Source: JAGMDK01 sp023128695 (GTDB taxonomy: Bacteria > Planctomycetota > Phycisphaerae > UBA1845 > Fen-1342). From it: DNA of 11,177 nucleotides. The stretch lies in NCBI GenBank assembly GCA_030628805.1, contig DAOVQG010000147.1:1-11177 (forward strand). Direction: 5' to 3'. Positions 6,855 through 11,177 of the stretch are shown here, in pieces. The first letter of the stretch is position 1. Every line of letters starts with the position of its first letter. A program made the translations under genes and the position numbers. The notes beneath the pieces are model-generated. The model did no database searches and was not told the DNA's origin. It saw only the letters and a list, made by a program, of their open reading frames with translations.

Positions 6855-6913
6855 AAACCCCCCACCCCCGGGCCCGCGCCGCCGCCGCCCGCGGAATCAA
6901 ATTTCCTATCAGT
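6855..6913 (+). repeat. 59-bp direct repeat, copy 1
   Basis: It starts with AAACCCCCCACCCCCGGGCC and ends with GAATCAAATTTCCTATCAGT. The second copy at 7168-7226 has the same length and differs at only a few positions in the middle GC-rich part. The GC-rich half followed by an abrupt AT-rich half is unusual. Confidence 0.8.
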
Positions 6914-6979
6914 GATCGCGCATCGCCTCGGCCTCGACATCACGCTCCGCCCCCGCGGCCGCCCACGGAAAGAAACAGA

Positions 6980-7005
6980 AAAATCATCCTGACACCTTTT
7001 CTGAC
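6980..7005 (-). repeat. RAYT-leader-type repeat, distal copy
   Basis: Read on the plus strand it contains TCCTGACACCTTTTCTG. It is the reverse complement of 10000-10025, just upstream of the transposase fragment, with 2 mismatches in 26 bp. A further CCCTTTTCTGACCCC follows, echoing the iterated CAGAAAAGG units there. Confidence 0.7.
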
Positions 7006-7116
7006 CCTTTTCTGACCCCGACACCCACCGGCCAGCCAAGAGTTCTAGCGTTGTAGTACTAACCCGGTACAGTTAATTATTTAGCAATCTTCGGAGAATA
7101 TTCTTTGTCTGATGAC

Positions 7117-7144
7117 TTGACAGTTAACAGTGGATTATTATTGT
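7117..7144 (+). promoter_or_regulatory. Possible promoter in the AT-rich island
   Basis: A perfect TTGACA (7117-7122), 16 bases, TATTGT (7139-7144). It points toward the lipoprotein operon, but about 390 bases upstream of the first ATG and before the second copy of the 59-bp repeat. The context ACTTGACAGTT is repeated at 7298-7308. Confidence 0.35.
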
Positions 7145-7167
7145 ATTCAGCATGATTGTAACGAATG

Positions 7168-7226
7168 AAACCCCCCACCCCCGGGCCCACGCAGCCGCCC
7201 CCCGCGGAATCAAATTTCCTATCAGT
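7168..7226 (+). repeat. 59-bp direct repeat, copy 2
   Basis: Same length and orientation as the copy at 6855-6913. The final 24 bases (CGCGGAATCAAATTTCCTAT and onward) are identical. The two copies bracket the AT-rich island and could be the direct-repeat ends of an inserted segment of about 310 bp. Confidence 0.8.
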
Positions 7227-7299
7227 TACACTGCAAGCGCTGCGCAAGGCACGGTGACAAGCTGCGGATGGGGGCCCGTTTTTTTGTGCCGCGCTGAAC

Positions 7300-7329
7300 T
7301 TGACAGTTCTCGCGTGGTGGCGCTACCAT
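7300..7329 (+). promoter_or_regulatory. Likely promoter of the four-lipoprotein operon
   Basis: A perfect TTGACA (7300-7305) is followed after 17 bases by CTACCA, or after 18 bases by TACCAT (7324-7329). The start would be near 7336, giving a leader of about 200 bases before the ATG at 7536. No other good promoter lies closer to the operon. Confidence 0.5.
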
Positions 7330-7535
7330 GCCGCCGACGTCGGCTGGCCTGGCCGGTCGGCAAGCCTCAGACTCCTGCCAGTTGTGGGGGGGGAACGGGG
7401 CTGATAATCGCGACAATTGGTGTGGGCGCGTTCTCGATTGGCGTTTCTCACGCCGTGAGGAAGCACATGGATGGGGTCAGATCGTCGAATCGCATACCCA
7501 CTTTGCAGGCCTTGAGTCAGAAGACGAGGTGAACG

Positions 7536-8498
7536 ATGAAGTCAGCCGCGAGGATTCTGCATTCCACCGCCGCCGTCGGTCTAGTTGCTGTTCTGTTATT
7601 CCCCGTCATCGGGTGCCACAGAACCTACCGCGAGATGTTGGTTCGCGAGGGGATGTCGGGGCCCGAAGCACCGGACTGGGTTCAAGGGAGCCCGCAACAG
7701 GCCGACATGCCCGACGAGGTCTTCTTCGTGGGACGTAGCGTGGGCTACAGCGTGCTCGATGAGTACGGCGCCGTCGCCGCCGCCCGTGAGGATATCTACC
7801 GCCAGGTCGCGGAGCTGCTCGCAACGCGTGTGATGAGCACGGCGCATCATCTCAACGCGCGAGCCAACAGCGAAACCTTCTTCACAGAGCGGGGCGTGAA
7901 CGGCTTGACCGGGTTTGATGATCACACCCTGATCCGGACTATGCCCGGCGGCGAACTCCAACAGGCCGTCGCGCGGGAGGCCGGTCTCTTTGCCAACGCA
8001 GTTGCCGGCGACCTGATCGACCGCAACGTCCACTTCGAGCAGTGGGACGTGCGTGACGAGCCTGTCGGCGCGTTCGGGCGGGCGTCACGCGGGATGAACC
8101 GTTACAAATGCTGGGTTCTGATGTCGATTCCGCGCGACAAGCTCGATCGTCGGGTGGACGAATTTCGCGAGCTTGTGAAAGACTCCTACGAGCGCTACGT
8201 CGCAAACTACGACCGGGCGCTGCGCTGGGAGCAGGAGGACCGCGCCGAGCGGAGCCGGCGCTCCCGCGCGCAATGGGAATGGGAAATGGAGAAAGACAAG
8301 CGCTTCTTCGACCTGCGCGTCCAGACGGCCAGCAAGGCGTCCGCAGTGGCATTGGAAGACCGCGAGTTGCGGATTCTGCGTGAAGAGGAAGCGCGGCACT
8401 GGACGCGCGAAGATCAGTCCGGAGATCGAGGCGAGGCGCGTGAGCTGCGCCGGATCATGGCGGTCGACCACGTACGCTTCAACGTCCGCGACAAGTAG
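7536..8498 (+). CDS. LPP20/FlgP-like lipoprotein with charged C-terminal helix
   Basis: The product is 320 residues. A signal peptide of 26 residues ends in a lipobox (VIGC, Cys27). The region 45-210 shows the pattern of the LPP20 lipoprotein family, to which Vibrio FlgP belongs: PDWV near 46-49, then a strand with DEVFFVGRSVG (60-70), a helix of the type AAAREDIYRQVAELLATRV, and late in the domain the strand YKCWVLMSIPRDKLD. Residues about 215-320 form an Arg/Glu-rich, probably coiled-coil extension that ordinary LPP20 proteins lack. GAGGTG lies 4 bases before the ATG. It is the first gene of a four-lipoprotein unit ending in a FlgO-like gene. By family, it is expected to be an outer-membrane lipoprotein. 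Assignment is by pattern, so a more general LPP20-like role unrelated to flagella is possible. Confidence 0.85.
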   Translation: MKSAARILHSTAAVGLVAVLLFPVIGCHRTYREMLVREGMSGPEAPDWVQGSPQQADMPDEVFFVGRSVGYSVLDEYGAVAAAREDIYRQVAELLATRVMSTAHHLNARANSETFFTERGVNGLTGFDDHTLIRTMPGGELQQAVAREAGLFANAVAGDLIDRNVHFEQWDVRDEPVGAFGRASRGMNRYKCWVLMSIPRDKLDRRVDEFRELVKDSYERYVANYDRALRWEQEDRAERSRRSRAQWEWEMEKDKRFFDLRVQTASKASAVALEDRELRILREEEARHWTREDQSGDRGEARELRRIMAVDHVRFNVRDK

Positions 8499-8529
8499 GC
8501 CTACTTCGAATCGGAAGGAGACTCAGACG

Positions 8530-8772
8530 ATGTCAAAGAAAGCTACGCTCGTTTTCGCGCTGGTGGTTTTCGGGGCAGCCCTTCTGGCAGGATGTGCCGT
8601 CGTCGACAAGCCCCCCACTTCAGCCAGCTTCAGCTACAGCGCCAAGGGTGGGATTGCCGAGCAGGAATCCTACAAAACGGAGAACCCGAACAGGTACGAC
8701 CGCGGCTACGTCCTCGATAAGCAGACCTCGGCCGAGTACTCGGGACGCAAGACGGTCCGCGTGGGCGAATAG
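8530..8772 (+). CDS. Small lipoprotein (80 residues), unknown function
   Basis: The signal peptide MSKKATLVFALVVFGAALLA is followed by GC, giving the lipobox LAGC with Cys22. The mature part has only 59 residues, is polar and probably extended (SASFSYSAKGGIAEQESYKT, NPNRYDRGYVLDKQTSAEYS), and has no recognisable domain. AGGAG lies about 10 bases before the ATG. It is 31 bases after the LPP20-like gene and 26 bases before the next lipoprotein gene, so co-transcription is very likely. A longer upstream in-frame start inside the previous gene is rejected because this start gives a perfect signal peptide. Confidence 0.85.
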   Translation: MSKKATLVFALVVFGAALLAGCAVVDKPPTSASFSYSAKGGIAEQESYKTENPNRYDRGYVLDKQTSAEYSGRKTVRVGE

Positions 8773-8798
8773 CCCCGATCGCTAAGGAGATGCGCAAG

Positions 8799-9311
8799 AT
8801 GTCACGCAACAAGATGCTGATGACCTTTCTGCCGCTGCTTACCCTCACCGCCGGCATCATCGGTTGCCCTCCGAGAGCTGAGCCCGCATACCCCAGGGGC
8901 GACGCCCTCTACGCCGCGGACGAGTCCCGTGAATTCAACCGTGAAACCCGCGCCGATGACGTCCGCTGGGGCGAACGCCGCGTGCATTACCCCTACCCCA
9001 TGTACACCGACCAGGCTGACGGCTGGTATGCGTTCTGGGCGCCGAAGGAACGCTGGCAGAGCGTCGAGACCCACGCCTTCCTGCGGGCCAGCCTGGCCCG
9101 CGACCACCGCTGGGCGGACGAGGATCGCCGCATCCGATTCGAACGCGAGCAGGAGGACCGCTGGTACGGGAAGCGGCTCCTGACACCGTGGCCCTACGCG
9201 TATCCGCTCGAGGTCGACTACCTGCTCGACCGCCTGTACGGTCCGATCGACGAAGACCCGCGACCGGACTGGAACCCGCAGGAGCCGGAGATGGACAACG
9301 AGGACAGCTAG
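8799..9311 (+). CDS. Trp/Tyr/Arg-rich lipoprotein, unknown function
   Basis: The product is 170 residues. The signal peptide ends in a lipobox-like GIIGC (Cys23), less canonical because Ile replaces Ala or Gly at the position before the last Gly. The mature part is rich in Trp, Tyr, Arg and acidic residues, with segments such as RRVHYPYPMYTDQADGWYAF and DRRIRFEREQEDRWYGKRLL, and an acidic, Pro-containing tail (DPRPDWNPQEPEMDNEDS). It has no membrane span beyond the signal and no known domain. An ATG also exists at 8790, but AAGGAG directly abuts it, while the spacing to ATG 8799 is 9 bases, so 8799 is chosen. It is the third gene of the operon, 26 bases after the previous gene and 19 before the FlgO-like gene. 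Confidence 0.85.
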   Translation: MSRNKMLMTFLPLLTLTAGIIGCPPRAEPAYPRGDALYAADESREFNRETRADDVRWGERRVHYPYPMYTDQADGWYAFWAPKERWQSVETHAFLRASLARDHRWADEDRRIRFEREQEDRWYGKRLLTPWPYAYPLEVDYLLDRLYGPIDEDPRPDWNPQEPEMDNEDS

Positions 9312-9330
9312 CCCGAGGAGGATCACGCCA

Positions 9331-9945
9331 ATGCGTGTAGTTGAAACTGTTACGTTGTGCGCGGTGCTCTTCCTCGGCATCGGGATCGTGGGCTGTGACT
9401 GTACGCAGCACATCACGATGCTGGAGCCGGACGGCAAGGACGCGGACCTGATTCGCACCACCTACCGGGCGGTTGACTGCCTGCTCTGCAGAATGCCAGG
9501 GAAGACATCCATCGACCCCGACCGGCGGATGCTCGTCGCCACCGTGGTAAACCTCGACGCCGTGAACGACACGTCGTCGTTCGGTCGGCTGATCGGCGAG
9601 TTCATCGCCGGGCGCCTGGCCCAGCAGGGGTACTCGGTCGTCCACCTCACCGTGCGGCAGGGCTCGGTGGCGATTAATGACAGTGGGCAATTCCTGCTGT
9701 CCCGCGACGTGAAGAAACTGGCAAAGGACCACAACACGGGCAGCGTGCTCGTCAGTACGTACACCCTGACCCCGGACAAGGTCTATCTGTCGCTCAAACT
9801 CGTCAACGTCGAGGCAAATACTCTGGTGGCCGCGGTCGACTTAGTGGTCCCGAAGGGACCGCGCACCTCCGCCCTGCTCGGCGGAAGCACTGCATCGAGC
9901 TCGATCATCGGCCCCTACTACGAGGACCGCTGGCATCGCAAGTAA
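9331..9945 (+). CDS. FlgO-family outer-membrane lipoprotein
   Basis: The product is 204 residues. The signal peptide ends in the lipobox IVGC (Cys22). Residues about 42-170 carry the FlgO domain pattern: RRMLVATVVNLDAVNDTSSF, then GRLIGEFIAGRLAQQGYSVV (helix plus strand), then GQFLLSRDVKKLAKDH, then VLVSTYTLTPDKVYLSLKLV. In Vibrio cholerae FlgO is a lipoprotein needed for full motility and works beside FlgP. A C-x-x-C-like pair (DCLLC, about residues 50-53) and CDC at the mature N-terminus are extra cysteines. GAGGAGG lies about 9 bases before the ATG. It is the last gene of the lipoprotein operon. FlgO-like domains also occur in organisms without evident flagellar clusters, so a general envelope role is possible. 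Confidence 0.88.
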   Translation: MRVVETVTLCAVLFLGIGIVGCDCTQHITMLEPDGKDADLIRTTYRAVDCLLCRMPGKTSIDPDRRMLVATVVNLDAVNDTSSFGRLIGEFIAGRLAQQGYSVVHLTVRQGSVAINDSGQFLLSRDVKKLAKDHNTGSVLVSTYTLTPDKVYLSLKLVNVEANTLVAAVDLVVPKGPRTSALLGGSTASSSIIGPYYEDRWHRK

Positions 9946-9961
9946 GCCGTCCGGAAGATGC

Positions 9962-10025
9962 CGGGCAGAAAAGGGGGCAGAAAGGGGGGGGGCAGAAAAG
10001 GCAGAAAAGGTGTCAGGAAGATTTT
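9962..10025 (+). repeat. Iterated GCAGAAAAGG leader repeat of a RAYT gene
   Basis: Four irregular units of the type GGCAGAAAAGG lie in a purine-only-like tract broken by single cytosines. It ends in AGGTGTCAGGAAGATTTT (10008-10025). The terminal 26 bp recur inverted at 6980-7005. It lies directly upstream of the transposase fragment, where REP-associated transposases usually keep their cognate repeats. Confidence 0.65.
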
Positions 10026-10026
10026 C

Positions 10027-10054
10027 TTGACCTCGCCGGCAGTTCCGGTAGAAT
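10027..10054 (+). promoter_or_regulatory. Promoter abutting the transposase start codon
   Basis: TTGACC (10027-10032), 16 bases, TAGAAT (10049-10054). The ATG is only 7 bases after the -10 element and no Shine-Dalgarno is present. The transcript would therefore begin at or next to the ATG and be leaderless. Confidence 0.5.
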
Positions 10055-10060
10055 CTGGGC

Positions 10061-10219
10061 ATGGGACGGCCGCCACGCATCACGGAGCCGGGTCTTGCTT
10101 ATCACGTCCTGAATCGGCGTGTGATGCGTCTGCCTCTGTTTCTCAAAGACGACCACGGATGCCCCCTGCGGCTGATCGCCGCTGATCCCACGCCGAAACG
10201 GCCGCCGCCGCCACCGTGA
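10061..10219 (+). pseudogene. REP-associated (IS200-like) transposase, 5' fragment
   Basis: The 52-codon frame starts MGRPPRITEPGLAYHVLNRR, followed by VMRLPLFLKDD. This closely fits the N-terminus of RAYT/IS200-like (Y1) transposases, with the pattern R-I-x-x-P-G-x-x-Y-H-V-x-N-R. Full-length proteins are usually about 200-300 residues and contain an HUH motif and a catalytic Tyr downstream. None of that remains, and after about residue 33 the frame drifts into low-complexity proline. The 3' part overlaps the truncated end of a symporter gene on the other strand. It cannot encode an active transposase. Confidence 0.75.
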
Positions 10220-10856
10220 CCATCTCGCCGAAACCGCCCGGGAGCTTGAGGCAGACAAAGACCAGGGCGGCGATGATCCCGAACACGAAGACGACGAACT
10301 GGACCACGTCGGTCCAGATGACGGTCGTGATCCCGCCGAGCAGCGTCCACGCGACGGCGATCGCTCCGATGACCCAAATGGATACGCCGAGCGGAAGCCC
10401 GGTCATCAGTTGCAGGATCAGGGCGGTCAGCAGGACGCGGACACTCTGCCCCAGGATGGCCCCGAGCATGAACAGGCCGGTCGTGACCGTCCGCACGGGA
10501 CGGCCCAGGCGATGGCCCATGTAGTCATAGGGGCTGTAAATCTCGCGCTCGTAGAACGCCGGCACGAACCAGATGCTGATGATGACCCGGGCGAGGATCG
10601 CGCCGAGCGCGAGTTGCAGGTAGGTGAAGTTGCCGCCGGCGGCAAACACGATCGCGGGCGCGCTGATGAACGTGACGGCGCTGATTTCGGTCGCGATGAT
10701 CGAGCCGGCGACCGCGGGCCAAGGCAGCTTGCGTCCGCCGAGGAAGAAGTCCCGGATGGTGGCCTGCTTGCCGGCGAGTTTGGCGCCGAGCACGGTGGTG
10801 AAGACAAGATAGCCGGCCAGAACAGCCCAATCGATCCAGGTGAACTGCGCTTCGAT
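10143..10856 (-). pseudogene. Sodium:solute symporter, N-terminal half only, start codon lost
   Basis: The minus strand encodes about 237 residues of an SSS-family Na+/solute symporter (inner membrane). The frame holds FTWIDWAVLAGYLVFTTVLG (first span), DFFLGGRKLPWPAVAGSIIA, TEISAVTFISAPAIVFAAGG, YSPYDYMGHRLGRPVRTVTT, LLGGITTVIWTDVVQFVVFV and LPGGFGEMV. This is the first five to six spans of a family that normally has 450-600 residues. Similarity ends near plus position 10200, and the frame stops at 10143 inside the transposase fragment. The frame has no ATG at its natural beginning: GGAGGT is followed after 6 bases by ATC (10856-10854), and an in-frame TAG lies just upstream in the MITE. The next possible start, GTG at 10793, would remove most of the first span. 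I therefore call it a pseudogene. The substrate is not predictable. Confidence 0.85.
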
Positions 10857-10871
10857 CGGCCGACCTCCGTG

Positions 10872-11010
10872 CTAGAGCAATTTCAGAAAAAGTCCGTTGC
10901 TTGGGGAGGGCGAGCCTCTGCTTTGGGAGGGCGAGCCTCCCGGCGAGCCGCGGCTCGGCAGGAGCCTCGCCCTCCCGACGAACGTCAGACGTTTTCTGAA
11001 ACGGTACTAG
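10872..11010 (-). mobile_element. MITE-like element with terminal inverted repeats, copy B
   Basis: The 139-bp element is bounded by CTAG at both ends. The terminal inverted repeats share TTTCAGAAAA (10882-10891; its complement TTTTCTGAAA at 10992-11001). Inside is the GC-rich palindrome GGCGAGCCGCGGCTCGGC flanked by GGGAGGGCGAG on the left and CTCGCCCTCCC on the right, with one arm duplicated (10904-10944). It has no coding capacity, so it would need a transposase in trans. It lies 3 bases upstream of the ribosome site of the broken symporter gene. Confidence 0.75.
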
Positions 11011-11046
11011 TGATTGAAGAGACCTCGCTGCACGCGTCGAGGCTTG

Positions 11047-11069
11047 GCACTGCTCAAGAGCAGTGGCAC
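11047..11069 (-). repeat. Palindromic dispersed repeat, copy 2
   Basis: It is an exact 23-bp reverse complement of 2108-2130, containing CACTGCTCAAGAGCAGTG. It is about 9 kb from the first copy and lies in sequence that shows no gene (11011-11177). Confidence 0.8.
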
Positions 11070-11126
11070 ACATTCCGATCGATCCGCAACCCGTCAGGCT
11101 AGTGCTCCATTACGCATCGCTTGATG

Positions 11127-11150
11127 GGTGGCACGGCTGTGTCAGCCGTG
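11127..11150 (+). repeat. Related palindrome with different arms
   Basis: GGTGGCACGGCTGTGTCAGC followed by CGTG holds two perfect 8-bp arms (CACGGCTG / CAGCCGTG) around TGT. It shares the flanking GTGGCAC and the arm pattern CACnGCT...AGCnGTG with the palindrome at 11047-11069. The paired bases have changed together, as expected if the hairpin rather than the sequence is conserved. Confidence 0.6.
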
Positions 11151-11177
11151 TACAAGTCGCAGGTATTCACGGCCGAC

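Larger units (their letters stand above)
6460..7299. other. Intergenic region without a convincing intact gene
   Basis: Several long frames cross this stretch on both strands, but none has a ribosome site, a recognisable domain or consistent codon bias, and most run through repeats. It contains a possible transposase relic (6540-6680), a cytosine-rich tract (6842-6872), a 59-bp repeat at two places, a 26-bp repeat shared with the RAYT leader, and an AT-rich island at about 7040-7165 that differs sharply in composition from its surroundings. Confidence 0.6.

Noticed and set aside
6161..7039. Minus-strand frame of 292 codons
   Set aside because: It runs through the 3' end of trpB, the MITE and the C-rich tract, has no ribosome site, and its peptide is low-complexity Gly/Pro/Arg.
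7262..7287. Possible terminator before the run of seven T
   Set aside because: The bases before the T-run form only the short GGGCCC palindrome and no stable stem, so an intrinsic terminator is not supported.
7152..7532. Plus-strand frame of 126 codons directly before the lipoprotein operon
   Set aside because: It begins in the 59-bp repeat and crosses the likely promoter at 7300-7329. It has no ribosome site or domain; its end near 7536 appears to be coincidence.
8802..9461. Minus-strand frame of 219 codons opposite the third and fourth lipoprotein genes
   Set aside because: It is a shadow of two well-supported plus-strand genes with signal peptides and Shine-Dalgarno sites.
10410..11102. 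Plus-strand frame of 230 codons opposite the symporter and MITE
   Set aside because: It is antisense to clear transporter sequence and runs into the MITE, with no domain or ribosome site.

Overview
The window is GC-rich bacterial chromosome and most likely comes from a planctomycete. This is inferred from three things: several short palindromic repeat families that I associate with planctomycete genomes, the many small lipoprotein genes, and widely spaced, singly transcribed housekeeping genes. No rRNA, tRNA or CRISPR array was seen, so no finer placement is offered.

Layout. Positions 1-4190 are read on the minus strand: a membrane-anchored TPR-like protein cut by the window edge, a small lipoprotein, a YbaK-type aminoacyl-tRNA deacylase with a clear promoter, a repeat-rich spacer (four perfectly spaced 27-bp repeats plus palindromes), then a two-gene unit of a phasin-like helical protein and a full-length UbiB/AarF/COQ8 atypical kinase. 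From 4546 the plus strand carries a short lipoprotein whose mature part is almost only Asp, Glu and Tyr, and then a complete tryptophan synthase beta subunit (trpB) with its own promoter and no trpA beside it.

Positions 6344-7535 hold no convincing intact gene. They hold a truncated MITE-like element, a possible IS66 accessory-gene relic, a 59-bp repeat present twice, an AT-rich island and two sigma70-like promoters. Next comes the most interesting block, 7536-9945: four consecutive lipoprotein genes with spacings of 19-31 bp, each with its own Shine-Dalgarno. The first looks like an LPP20/FlgP-type lipoprotein and the last like a FlgO-type lipoprotein; the two between are unrecognised. In Vibrio, FlgO and FlgP are outer-membrane lipoproteins linked to the flagellum, so this may be a planctomycete version of that envelope module with two extra parts.

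Positions 9946-11177 are a genomic scar. The 5' end of a REP-associated (RAYT/IS200-like) transposase, with its leader repeats and a promoter abutting the ATG, runs head-on into a sodium:solute symporter gene that has lost its C-terminal half and lacks a normal start codon. A 139-bp MITE-like element sits just upstream of the symporter, followed by further palindromic repeats. Related copies of the MITE and of the RAYT leader repeat lie in inverted orientation on both sides of the lipoprotein operon.
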